Source: Rhizobacter terrae
GTDB taxonomy: Bacteria; Pseudomonadota; Gammaproteobacteria; Burkholderiales; Burkholderiaceae_C
NCBI RefSeq assembly: GCF_003852895.1
Contig: NZ_QUSW01000004.1
Location: 310,001 to 374,000, forward strand
Length of the DNA: 64,000 nucleotides
Direction: 5' to 3'
Positions within the stretch are counted from its first letter, which is position 1. Every line of letters begins with the position of its first letter. Positions 1-8,195 of this stretch are shown here, piece by piece. The notes below the pieces were generated by a model, which saw only the letters and a program-made list of their open reading frames with translations, did no database searches and had not been told where the DNA came from. Both the position numbers and the translations under genes were made by a program.

Positions 1-2064
1 GAAATACCAGACCCTGATCTGAGAAATGATTTCTGCCGTGCCTTGGGTGCCATCTGGCCCCGACATCTTCAATCATTCCCCGGCGGATCAGATTGGAAAA
101 ATCACGTCATCCGCCTGAACACCAGCCTCCCGGAACTGGCGCACCCCTACCTGGAAAAATCGATACTGTGTGAAATCGACTCCCATGATTCATGTGAATG
201 GGTGGCACCATTCATCGAGGACCTGATCGAGCGAGGATCCTACTTTCTCTCCGATTCAGTGAATACAACATTGGATTCACAGTGGTATCTATCAAGCTCC
301 AAAACCACTTTTCCAGCCCAGAAAGCTCCAGCCAGCCACTACCGCGTCCAGCCTGACGGAAGCGAGACCGTCACCGACCGCGCCGCCTTGCTGGGCTACG
401 CCGCCAAGCTGATGTCGCAAAGCCCGGCCCATGTGGGCGCGGCGATGAGATCCCTGCGGCTGCTCGTGACACCTGCCCTGGCGCAGCACCGCATCAAGTT
501 CTACTTCAATGAAGACGGCCAGCCGGTGGGCTTCGTGGTGTGGGCGTTCCTGGACGAGGACGTCGAGCAGCGTGTGATTTCCACCGCCGGTTTTCAACTT
601 CACGAAAGCGAGTGGAACGAAGGCCGGCGGCTGTGGATCGTGGACCTCGTCGCCCCGATGGGCAACGCCCGCTACATCCTGCGCGACCTGCGCGACGCGG
701 TCTTCGCCGATGCGCCCGAGATCCAGTACCTGCGCAGGCGGCGAGCCGGTGCCATGCAGCACAAGCACCTTCGCCGCCGCCACACCACGAGCTTCTTCGG
801 CCGGATCGCAGCCGCCAACGTGACGGCGGTCCCGGCGCCCGTGCTGCGCGCCAGGCCTTGCGGGCTGGCGCAGGTGGAATCGCAGGCCGTGGGCATCGCG
901 GACCGTCCCTTCGAGGACGACGACGATCGCGACCTCCATGCTTTCGGCGAAGCGGTCGGCGACGCCACCCTGGTGGTGCTGGGCCAGCAGACCCATGGCT
1001 GCGCCAACGCCATGACGCTGAAGGCGCGCATGGTGCGCTATCTCCAGGCGCACAAGGGCTTTCGCGTCCTCGCACTGGAAGGCGGCTCCTTCGACACCGC
1101 CCGGACCGGGGAACTGGTGGATGGCGGCCTGCGCCACGAAGACGCCGCACAGGGCGCGCTCTTCCACATGGTGGCGCAGGCCAGCTGCATGGCGCCCTTC
1201 TTCGACTACCTCGACCAGCAGCGCGCCCGGCCGCAAGGCTTGCGCCTGGAGGGCTTCCACACCAAGCACACCGGCGTCCACGCCATGTCCGGCCTGTGCG
1301 ATCGCCTGCGCCAGTTGCTGGCCCCGACCCATTCGATGCTGTTCGACGAGGCCGGCTGGCAGTTCTTCCAGCGCCACGCCGAATCAGCGATGCGCATGGA
1401 TGCCGCGCCGCCGGAACCCGGGCAGCTCGAACGCCTGGCGGGCATGTTCCGCTCGCTGCACGACGCTCTGAAAACCTTGCCCGAAGGGGATGGAGAAGGT
1501 GACGGCCCGCTGCTGCAATCCCCCGCCTACTGGCGCAGGACGCTGACGGAACTGGAGCGCCAGGGCGAGCGCTACTGGGGCATCCGCGACGATTGGGTCA
1601 GCCGCGAGCGCTGGCTGGCGCAGTCGCTGCTGTGGTTGCAGCGCGAGCGCTACCGCGGCGACAAGATGATCGTGTGGACCCACAACATCCACGCCCAGCG
1701 CAATGCGCCCTCGTTCAAGATGGGTGCGACCTTGTCGGCCGCGCTGGGCGAGTCAATGGTCAGCGTGGGGTTCACGGGTGGCACCGGCCGCTTCACCGAC
1801 TGGATCAGCGGCGGCATCGCGGAGATTCCCGAGCCGCCCATCGGCTCGCTCGAAGAGCAGCTCGGCCGCCGCAAGCATCCCGCCTGCCTGCTGGACCTGC
1901 GTGCGCCGGCCATCGCGCAGGCCTTGTCCACGCTGGAGAACTGGCGCTACAAGAACTACGGCCACGCCGGCTTCCCTGTCACGCAGGCCTTCGACCTGGT
2001 GGTGCACCTGCAGCAGGTGCAGCCGGTGATGCGGCGCCAGACGGCGCTGAGGGAGGCGGCATGA
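1..2064 (+). CDS. HlyC-type acyltransferase fused to erythromycin-esterase-like domain (5' partial)
   Basis: The frame is open from base 1, so the true start lies upstream; the first in-frame start-like codon is TTG at 43 (numbering below is from it). Residues 1-100 match nothing I recognise and are encoded by AT-richer DNA than the rest. Residues about 113-255 are an HlyC-type toxin-activating acyltransferase: the catalytic pair of that family is present as His130 (SPAH) and Asp201 (WIVDLVAP). Residues about 297-660 resemble erythromycin esterase/succinoglycan-biosynthesis proteins: GQQTHG with His318, Glu346 in LALEGG, and WTHNIH with His547/His550, positions known to matter in EreA/EreB. 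The fusion is unusual. In this locus it probably tailors the small GG peptide at 3543 rather than inactivating macrolides; that is inference. It heads the visible part of a coupled operon. Confidence 0.8.
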   Translation, partial: EIPDPDLRNDFCRALGAIWPRHLQSFPGGSDWKNHVIRLNTSLPELAHPYLEKSILCEIDSHDSCEWVAPFIEDLIERGSYFLSDSVNTTLDSQWYLSSSKTTFPAQKAPASHYRVQPDGSETVTDRAALLGYAAKLMSQSPAHVGAAMRSLRLLVTPALAQHRIKFYFNEDGQPVGFVVWAFLDEDVEQRVISTAGFQLHESEWNEGRRLWIVDLVAPMGNARYILRDLRDAVFADAPEIQYLRRRRAGAMQHKHLRRRHTTSFFGRIAAANVTAVPAPVLRARPCGLAQVESQAVGIADRPFEDDDDRDLHAFGEAVGDATLVVLGQQTHGCANAMTLKARMVRYLQAHKGFRVLALEGGSFDTARTGELVDGGLRHEDAAQGALFHMVAQASCMAPFFDYLDQQRARPQGLRLEGFHTKHTGVHAMSGLCDRLRQLLAPTHSMLFDEAGWQFFQRHAESAMRMDAAPPEPGQLERLAGMFRSLHDALKTLPEGDGEGDGPLLQSPAYWRRTLTELERQGERYWGIRDDWVSRERWLAQSLLWLQRERYRGDKMIVWTHNIHAQRNAPSFKMGATLSAALGESMVSVGFTGGTGRFTDWISGGIAEIPEPPIGSLEEQLGRRKHPACLLDLRAPAIAQALSTLENWRYKNYGHAGFPVTQAFDLVVHLQQVQPVMRRQTALREAA

Positions 2065-2126
2065 GCCACGCACGGCCGCCCGAAGTGGCTCGCACCGCAG
2101 TGCGCAGCACGGAGGTTACCCAATGA
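2061..2126 (+). CDS. 21-codon bridging ORF, possible coupling peptide
   Basis: This tiny ORF begins in an ATGA overlap with the stop of the acyltransferase/esterase gene and ends in an ATGA overlap with the start of the HlyD-like gene. A good Shine-Dalgarno (gggagg, 2051-2056) sits before it. It encodes a polar peptide with no recognisable domain. It could carry ribosomes across the 58-bp gap to the next gene, or it may be chance; a second bridging ORF occurs at 3391. Confidence 0.3.
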   Translation: MSHARPPEVARTAVRSTEVTQ

Positions 2127-3394
2127 CCACGCCGCTCTTCCGCATGGAAGCGCTCAACGCGCGCAGCGGCCGGTGGACGGGCCGCATCGTGCTGGCCCGC
2201 CCCGTGCCCATGCGGGTGGCGGCCTGGGTCTCGGCGGCCCTCGTTGCCACGTTGGTGGCGTTCGCGGTGATGGGCGAATACACCCGCACCGTGCGCGTGG
2301 CCGGGCAGCTCGTGCCTGCCGCGGGCACGCTGCAGGCGGTGTCGCCGCAGTTCGGCCGCGTCACCCACAAGCGGGTGCATGACGGCGAGACGGTCCGCGC
2401 CGGCCAGGTGCTGTACGAGCTGTCGTCCGAACGCGCCAGTGATGGCGACGGCATCGACCGGCGCATCGAGATGGCACTGAAGATGCGCGGCGACATGCTC
2501 GCCCAGGAGCGCGATCTCCAGACGCGGCAGTTGCAAGACCGCGAGCGTTCCCTGTCGGCGCGTTCGCGCATGCTCGATGGCGAACTCGCCAGGCTGGACC
2601 AGGAGCTGGTCCTGCAGAAGGCGCGGGTGGACAGCGCGCTGCGCATGGCAGATCGCTTCCGCGGGCTGCGCCAGCAGGGCTTCGTGTCGGAAGTGCAGCT
2701 CACCCAAAGCGAGAACGACCTGAGTGACCAGCAGTCGCGCCTGCAGTCGCTGGAGCGCGCACGGCTGGCCTCCTCGCGCGACCTCGTGCAACTGCGCGAG
2801 GAAGCCGGCCAGATCGCCGGGCAGATCCACCTCAACGGCGCGCAGACCGAACGCGCCATGGCCATGCTGGAGCAGGAGGCCGCCGAGCACCAGGGGCGCA
2901 GCCGCATCCAGGTGTTGGCCCCGGCGGACGGCACCGTCACCGCGCTGGCGGCGGAGCCGGGGCAGACGGTGCAGGCCGGCACGGTGCTCGCGAGCGTGAT
3001 TCCCGCCGGCAGCGACCTCGAAGCGCACCTGCTGGTGCCCTCGCGCGCCGTGGGCTTCATCGAACAGGGCCAGGACGTTCGGCTGCGCCTGTCGGCCTTC
3101 CCGTACCAGAAGTTCGGCCAGGCCACGGGCACCGTGCTTCGCGTGGAGCACAGCCCCCTGACGCAAAGCGCACAGGGCGACGGCACGCCCGCCGCGGGGC
3201 AGCAGGCAGGCAACGAGACGATGTACCGCGTGGTCGTGCGCCTGGCCCGCCAGACGGTGCTGGCCTACGGCCGCGAACAACCCTACCGCGCCGGCATGAC
3301 GCTGGACGCGGACATCCGCCAGGACCGGCGGCGGCTCGTCGAGTGGGTCATCGACCCGCTGCTGAGCGCCGCGAAGGGACGCGCGGGCTCATGA
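2123..3394 (+). CDS. HlyD/CvaA-type membrane fusion protein for peptide export
   Basis: 423 residues. One N-terminal membrane helix lies at about 33-50, followed by a first half of a biotinyl-lipoyl-like hairpin (GRVTHKRVHDGETVRAGQ, about 78-95). A long charged alpha-helical hairpin covers about 110-255. The returning lipoyl half is at about 263-295 (LAPADGTVT, EPGQTVQAG) and a beta-barrel domain follows. This is the architecture of the adaptor that links an inner-membrane ABC exporter to the outer-membrane channel in type I/microcin export. The ATG at 2123 is preceded by ggagg at 2111-2115. Its partner exporter is the C39 ABC protein at 4370; no TolC-like channel is in the window. Confidence 0.9.
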   Translation: MTTPLFRMEALNARSGRWTGRIVLARPVPMRVAAWVSAALVATLVAFAVMGEYTRTVRVAGQLVPAAGTLQAVSPQFGRVTHKRVHDGETVRAGQVLYELSSERASDGDGIDRRIEMALKMRGDMLAQERDLQTRQLQDRERSLSARSRMLDGELARLDQELVLQKARVDSALRMADRFRGLRQQGFVSEVQLTQSENDLSDQQSRLQSLERARLASSRDLVQLREEAGQIAGQIHLNGAQTERAMAMLEQEAAEHQGRSRIQVLAPADGTVTALAAEPGQTVQAGTVLASVIPAGSDLEAHLLVPSRAVGFIEQGQDVRLRLSAFPYQKFGQATGTVLRVEHSPLTQSAQGDGTPAAGQQAGNETMYRVVVRLARQTVLAYGREQPYRAGMTLDADIRQDRRRLVEWVIDPLLSAAKGRAGS

Positions 3395-3546
3395 GACATC
3401 ACACAGGTTTTGCCGGAACCGGGCGGCCCGCGAGGCCCGGAACGCACGGTCCGGCACATGGCGAGGGGCGGAAGACGTTTCTTCCCTCGAAATTTCACTG
3501 CCCCACAAGGGCGGCAACTCAACCAAGCAAGGAAGGCAACACATGA
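3391..3546 (+). CDS. 51-codon bridging ORF between hlyD-like gene and peptide precursor
   Basis: It starts in an ATGA overlap with the HlyD-like stop and ends in an ATGA overlap with the precursor start. The product is basic, Pro/Gly rich and has no known domain. Third-position GC is clearly lower than in the neighbouring genes, which argues against a conserved protein. Translational coupling or chance are both possible. Confidence 0.2.
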   Translation: MRHHTGFAGTGRPARPGTHGPAHGEGRKTFLPSKFHCPTRAATQPSKEGNT

Positions 3547-3869
3547 GAATCCTGTCCAACATGGAACTTCAGGCGGTGGGCGGCGGCGACGACGAACTCC
3601 AGACCGTCACCATCACCGGCCTGCGCATGGACCCGGGCATGACCCCGGCCCAGATCTTTGCCTACAACCAGGCGGCCAACAACCAGGCATCGGCCACGCT
3701 GGGCATCGGCGGCGCAGCCATCATGGTCGGCGCAGCCGTGCTCACCGCACTGGCCACGCCGGAAATCCTCGCCGGCGCCATCGTCGTCAGCGTGGCCACC
3801 GGCACGGTGATGCTGCTGGGCGCAGCGGCCATCCGCTTCCAGGGCGCCTTCGGCGGCCCCGGCGGCTGA
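3543..3869 (+). CDS. Microcin-like precursor peptide with double-glycine leader
   Basis: 108 residues. The first 15 have the form of a class II bacteriocin/microcin leader: hydrophobic residues at spaced positions (I3, L4, M7, L9, V12) ending in Gly-Gly-Gly at 13-15, the expected C39 protease cut. The mature part begins with an acidic stretch, then a Gln/Asn/Ala-rich segment, then two hydrophobic Gly/Ala/Val-rich stretches (about 53-72 and 76-97), and ends in Gly-Gly-Pro-Gly-Gly. This resembles pore-forming class II microcins. There is no Cys and no Lys anywhere, notable because two HlyC-type lysine acyltransferase homologues share the operon. It lacks the Ser-rich tail of siderophore microcins. 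Shine-Dalgarno aaggaag lies just upstream. Its genes for processing and export follow immediately. Confidence 0.75.
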   Translation: MRILSNMELQAVGGGDDELQTVTITGLRMDPGMTPAQIFAYNQAANNQASATLGIGGAAIMVGAAVLTALATPEILAGAIVVSVATGTVMLLGAAAIRFQGAFGGPGG

Positions 3870-3879
3870 TCGCCCTGAA

Positions 3880-3940
3880 GCCGCTTCACTGACCTGAAGC
3901 GGCGGTGCAGGCGCTCGACGCGCGAATCGCCTGCACCGCC
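3880..3940 (+). terminator. Two overlapping hairpins after the precursor gene
   Basis: Just after the precursor stop, a 9-bp perfect stem (3880-3888 with 3895-3903) is followed by a 13-bp perfect stem (3901-3913 with 3928-3940, 14-nt loop). They share three bases, so only one can form fully. No T-run follows, so this is more likely an RNA stabiliser or leaky attenuator that raises precursor mRNA over the downstream exporter mRNA than a full terminator. Confidence 0.5.
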
Positions 3941-3974
3941 CGCCCAGCCGTCCCACACACGCCACGCCATCGCC

Positions 3975-4361
3975 ATGTCCAACGACCTCATCCTCAAGAC
4001 ATTCCCTGCGCCCGTGCTCATCACGGGCGGCGCCCGCTACGGCACGCTGCTGCGCGCGCTGCCCTGGGGTGCGTTCGCCGCAGGGGCGCTGCTGTCCTGG
4101 CCGCTCTTTTCGCACAGCCTCGCCCGCGCCGGTTCGGCCGATGCCTTCGTGGCCATGCTGCTGATGTCGGCCGCCGCGCTCAGCCTGGTCGTCACGCTCG
4201 CCGCGGTCAGCTACTTCATGTTCACGAGCACGCTCTCGGCCGACGACATGAAGGCCCGCAGCGGCGATGCCACGGTCTCGTGGAACACCTTCTACCTCTT
4301 CGAAGCGCTGGTGTGCAGTGCTTCGGCGTACATCCTCTACATCCGCCAGTTCGCCGGCTGA
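3975..4361 (+). CDS. Small integral membrane protein, possible immunity protein
   Basis: 128 residues with three likely membrane helices (about 27-45, 60-82 and 105-123). No known family is recognised. It has no double-glycine leader, so it is not an obvious second precursor. Its place between the precursor and the exporter is where bacteriocin immunity genes usually sit, so immunity is the favoured guess, but a transport accessory role is equally allowed by the sequence. It ends 8 bases before the exporter start. Confidence 0.6.
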   Translation: MSNDLILKTFPAPVLITGGARYGTLLRALPWGAFAAGALLSWPLFSHSLARAGSADAFVAMLLMSAAALSLVVTLAAVSYFMFTSTLSADDMKARSGDATVSWNTFYLFEALVCSASAYILYIRQFAG

Positions 4362-4369
4362 CACCACCC

Positions 4370-6517
4370 ATGTCTGCGCTCTCGCGTCTCGAATGGGGCG
4401 GCAAGCGGCTGCCCTTCGTCTTCCAGGCCGAAGCCGCCGAATGCGGCCTGGCCTGCCTGGCCATGGTGGCCGGCTACCACGGCCACCGCACCGACCTGGG
4501 CCACCTGCGAGCGCGCTTCTCGGTGTCGCTGCGCGGCGTGAACCTGCAGCACATGGTGGACATGGCCGACGCGCTCAGCCTCGCGTCGCGCCCCGTGCGG
4601 CTGGACATCGAGGAGATGCCCGAGCTGAAGACGCCGTGCATCCTGCACTGGGACCTCAATCACTTCGTGGTGCTGCACAAGGCCGATGCGCGCGGCATCG
4701 TCATCCACGACCCCGCCATCGGCGTGCGGCGCCTGGCCTATGCCGAGGTCAGCAAGCATTTCACCGGCGTGGCGCTGGAGCTCACGCCCAACGATTCCTT
4801 CGAGGCCGTGGACAGCCGCCGCAAGGTGACCTTGCGTGGCCTGATGGGCAAGACCGAAGGCCTGGGCCGCGCGCTGTCGCTGGTGCTGGTCATGGCCCTG
4901 GCGCTGGAGGCCTTCGCGCTGCTCGCGCCGATGTTCAACCAGTGGGTGGTCGATGAAGCGCTGGTGTCCAGCGACCGAGGCCTGCTGAACCTGCTGGTGA
5001 TCGGCTTCGCGCTGATGCTGGTCGCGCAGACCGCGATCTCGCTGGCGCGCGGCTGGACGGTGATGTACCTGTCCACCCACGTGAACCTGCAATGGGCGGC
5101 GAACGTCTTCAGCCACCTGCTGCGCCTGCCGGTGGCCTGGTTCGAGCGGCGCCACCTGGGCGACGTGGTGTCGCGCTTCGGCTCCATCGCGTCCATCCAG
5201 CGCACGCTCACCACCGGCTTCGTCGAGGGCATCCTCGACGGGCTGATGGCGCTGGCCACCGGCGCGATGATGCTGCTGTACAGCCCGGCGCTGAGCCTGG
5301 TGGTGTTCGCGTCGGTGGTCCTCTATGCCTTGCTGCGCATGGTCTCGTACCGGCCGCTGCGCGAGGCCAACGTCGAGAGCCTCGTGCTGTCGGCGACGGC
5401 GCAAAGCTGCTTCCTTGAAACCCTGCGCGGCGTTCAGGCCATCAAGCTCTTCGGCCGCGAGCTGGAGCGGCGCACCCGCTGGCTCAACCTCACGGTCGAT
5501 TCCGTCAACCGCGACGTGCGCACGCAGAAGTTCATGCTGTGGTTCGGCATCGCCAACACCCTGGTCTTCGGCCTGGAAAAACTGCTGGTCTTCTGGTTCG
5601 GCGCCCACATGGTGATGGATGGCAGCTTCACCGTGGGCATGCTGTTCGCCTTCGCCTCCTACCAGGGCCAGTTCACCGCGCGGCTGGGCTCGCTCATCGA
5701 CAAGGGCATGGAGCTGCGCATGCTGTCGCTGCACGGCGAACGCCTGGCCGACATCGTGCTCGAGCCGCCCGAGCAGGATGAAGCGCGCGTCAGCCGCGGC
5801 GCCGAACTCACGCCGCGCATCGAACTGGTCGACGTGGGCTTTCGCTACTCCGAGATGCAGCCCTGGGTGCTGCGCCACCTGAACCTCGCGGTCGAGCCCG
5901 GCGAGTCGCTCGCGCTCGTCGGTGCATCCGGCTGCGGCAAGACCACGCTGGTCAAGCTCGTCCTCGGCCTGCTGCCGCCCACCGAAGGCGAGATCAGGTA
6001 CGGCGGCGTTCCCATCGACCAGCTCGGCCAGCGCGCCTACCGCGAGTTGCTGGCAGTGGTGATGCAGGACGACCACCTGCTGTCGGGCTCGCTCGCCGAC
6101 AACATCGCCTTCTTCGACCCCAAGCCAGACGCCACGCGCATCGAGATGTGCGCCCGCATGGCCGCGGTGCACGACGACATCGCCGCCATGCCCATGGCCT
6201 ACCACACGCTCACCGGCGACATGGGCACCACGCTGTCGGGCGGGCAGAAGCAGCGCGTGCTGCTGGCCCGTGCGCTGTACAAGTCGCCGAAGGTGCTGGT
6301 GCTCGACGAAGCCACCAGCCACCTGGACGTGGAGCGCGAGCGCCTGGTCAACGACTCCATCCGCAGCCTGCAGGTCACGCGCATCTGCGTGGCGCACCGG
6401 CCCGAGACCATCGCCATGGCCGACCGCGTGGTGGTGATGGCCGGCGGCTGCATCGTGCAGGACCTGCGGCAGGTGCGCTCCGAGCCACCCGCGGCCCGTG
6501 AACTCGAAGTCGCCTGA
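4370..6517 (+). CDS. C39-peptidase-containing ABC exporter (PCAT)
   Basis: 715 residues from the ATG at 4370, chosen because it places the C39 domain at the N-terminus and follows the upstream stop closely. The peptidase domain (about 10-140) has Gln19, catalytic Cys25 in AAECGLAC, His98 in LNHF and Asp114 in IHDPA, so the protease should be active. Six membrane helices fall in about 160-440. The ATPase domain has Walker A GASGCGKTT (about 518), signature LSGGQKQ (about 622), Walker B LVLDEAT and the H-loop His. The family cleaves double-glycine leaders and exports the mature peptide; the clear substrate is the precursor at 3543. Confidence 0.95.
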   Translation: MSALSRLEWGGKRLPFVFQAEAAECGLACLAMVAGYHGHRTDLGHLRARFSVSLRGVNLQHMVDMADALSLASRPVRLDIEEMPELKTPCILHWDLNHFVVLHKADARGIVIHDPAIGVRRLAYAEVSKHFTGVALELTPNDSFEAVDSRRKVTLRGLMGKTEGLGRALSLVLVMALALEAFALLAPMFNQWVVDEALVSSDRGLLNLLVIGFALMLVAQTAISLARGWTVMYLSTHVNLQWAANVFSHLLRLPVAWFERRHLGDVVSRFGSIASIQRTLTTGFVEGILDGLMALATGAMMLLYSPALSLVVFASVVLYALLRMVSYRPLREANVESLVLSATAQSCFLETLRGVQAIKLFGRELERRTRWLNLTVDSVNRDVRTQKFMLWFGIANTLVFGLEKLLVFWFGAHMVMDGSFTVGMLFAFASYQGQFTARLGSLIDKGMELRMLSLHGERLADIVLEPPEQDEARVSRGAELTPRIELVDVGFRYSEMQPWVLRHLNLAVEPGESLALVGASGCGKTTLVKLVLGLLPPTEGEIRYGGVPIDQLGQRAYRELLAVVMQDDHLLSGSLADNIAFFDPKPDATRIEMCARMAAVHDDIAAMPMAYHTLTGDMGTTLSGGQKQRVLLARALYKSPKVLVLDEATSHLDVERERLVNDSIRSLQVTRICVAHRPETIAMADRVVVMAGGCIVQDLRQVRSEPPAARELEVA

Positions 6518-6527
6518 GGACCACGCC

Positions 6528-8195
6528 ATGCTCGACACCCTGCCCGCCAGTTCCTTCGTCCCTTTCGCCGCGCGCCGCGTCGCCGGCGCCCGGGTGCTGT
6601 GGCACTCCGGCACGCTGTCGCCGCAGGCGCTGCTGGAACGCCATGCCTTTGCCATCGGCAACGACGCCGATGCCACGGGCGACATCGGCACCTTCCTCGC
6701 CGAACGCTACGGCGGCGCGGGCCTGGTCAACAACGGCGGCGGCGTGCGTTGCGGCCTGCGCGACGGCTACCAGGTCAAGGGCATCGGCCGCAATCCGCTC
6801 AGCGGCCGTGACGCCAGCTTCTGGTATTCGCATGGTGCGGCCGCGCTGGAGGAAGCGGTGCGCGAAGCCATCTGGGGAGAGGTGTGCGCTGCGGTGCTGC
6901 CCCACGGCGGCGTGCGCGTGCATGGCGTGATCGCCACCGGCCGCGAGGTGCCGTACGACGCAGGCGGCGGTGCCATGCGCACGCTGCCCGGCGCGCTGAT
7001 CGTGCGCGATGCGGTGCTGCGGCCGGGCCACTACATGCGTGCCGTCTACTACCAGCCGAACGAGGACGTGGCTCGGGAGCATCCATCTGACGCCATGCGC
7101 ACGCGGCTGGCCATCCTGCAGCTGGGCACCGGCCTCGCGTCGGCGCTGGGCTGGCCCGTGCAGTCCTGCGCCGATGTGGCGGGGATCAATCGCGCATTGC
7201 TGGAAGTCGCCGAGCGCCTCGCGACCCAACTGGCGGCGTGCCGCGCACGCAAGATCGTGCATGGCGCCCTCACCTGCTCCAACGTGGCCCTGGATGGGCG
7301 GCTGCTGGACTACGGCACCATCACGGCCGTCTCCGACTACGGCCGCGTGATCGTCGCCCGCGGCTTTCCGGACATGCTGTCGGACCACGCGGGGTTTGTC
7401 ACCACGCTGCGAAATCTCGCGTTCTACGTCCACAAGTACCTGCCCGGCGCGAGCCGCCAGGGACTGGTTCAACCGGAAGAACTGGTGCACCGCTACCTGG
7501 CCCGGCTCAACGACCGGGCTTGCATGGAGTTCCTCAAGCTCACCGGCGTGACGCAGCAGCGGCTGGAACAGGTCCCCGAGGCGACGAGGCTTCAGGTCTA
7601 CGCCTGCATCAACGACATCGTGGCCGCAGGCAACGGCGAGCCGTTCAAGCTGCGCGACATGCCGGCACGGATGGGCCGCTACCACCTCAACACGATTCTT
7701 CGCGAAGCCGCGCTGAGCGGCGAGGCCGACATGGATGCCCGCCTCGCCCCCAGCCTGCCCGACGCAGCGCTGCGCCAGCGGCTCGTGCAAAGCCTGCTGC
7801 AGCTGCGGCAGGAAGCGCCGCTGCCGCAGGACGAGACCCAGCGCCGGCATGCCCAGGCCTTCACCGCGCTCAATGCCTGCCGCCTCAACAGCAACATGCC
7901 GCGCCTGTACCGCGCAGCACTGATGCAGCACATCGAGCAGTGCCTGGCCGCGGATGACCCGGTGCCCGTCATCGACGCTGCGATTCGCTCGCTGCGCGAC
8001 GAGGCACATGCCCTGCTGGCCGATCCGGTCGACGGCGCCTTCACCCTGCTGGCCCGGCACGGCAAGCCGGTGCAGGTCCACGAGCAGCAGGGACCGCTGG
8101 TCGACGGCAGCCCCATGCCCTGGTCCAACCTGTTCGGCGAGATGGAAGCACCGGCCCTGTCCCACGAAGACGCCCAACGGATTCCCCAGCCATGA
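6528..8195 (+). CDS. Divergent SelO-like pseudokinase in microcin-type locus
   Basis: 555 residues from the ATG at 6528 (gagga at 6516-6520); a GTG at 6498 inside the exporter gene is less likely. Several blocks match the protein adenylyltransferase SelO/YdiU: YQVKGIGRNPLSG (Lys84), AIWGEVC (Glu118), HGVIATG, LPGALIV, and HGALTCSNVAL...LLDYG, where Asn252 and Asp261 match the metal-binding residues. The Asp that precedes this Asn in SelO (HGVMNTDN) is Ser251 here, so catalysis may be lost or altered. SelO transfers AMP to protein hydroxyls; here a role in modifying the exported peptide is plausible. Enterobacterial class IIb microcin loci likewise pair an HlyC-family protein with a partner of unclear chemistry. 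It overlaps the next gene by ATGA. Confidence 0.7.
   Translation: MLDTLPASSFVPFAARRVAGARVLWHSGTLSPQALLERHAFAIGNDADATGDIGTFLAERYGGAGLVNNGGGVRCGLRDGYQVKGIGRNPLSGRDASFWYSHGAAALEEAVREAIWGEVCAAVLPHGGVRVHGVIATGREVPYDAGGGAMRTLPGALIVRDAVLRPGHYMRAVYYQPNEDVAREHPSDAMRTRLAILQLGTGLASALGWPVQSCADVAGINRALLEVAERLATQLAACRARKIVHGALTCSNVALDGRLLDYGTITAVSDYGRVIVARGFPDMLSDHAGFVTTLRNLAFYVHKYLPGASRQGLVQPEELVHRYLARLNDRACMEFLKLTGVTQQRLEQVPEATRLQVYACINDIVAAGNGEPFKLRDMPARMGRYHLNTILREAALSGEADMDARLAPSLPDAALRQRLVQSLLQLRQEAPLPQDETQRRHAQAFTALNACRLNSNMPRLYRAALMQHIEQCLAADDPVPVIDAAIRSLRDEAHALLADPVDGAFTLLARHGKPVQVHEQQGPLVDGSPMPWSNLFGEMEAPALSHEDAQRIPQP

Noticed and set aside
1-2064. Calling the esterase-like domain a macrolide resistance gene
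   Set aside because: Context is peptide maturation and the domain is fused to HlyC; resistance is unsupported.
3543-3869. Calling the precursor a siderophore (class IIb) microcin
   Set aside because: No Ser-rich C-terminus and no glycosyltransferase or siderophore esterase gene in the window.
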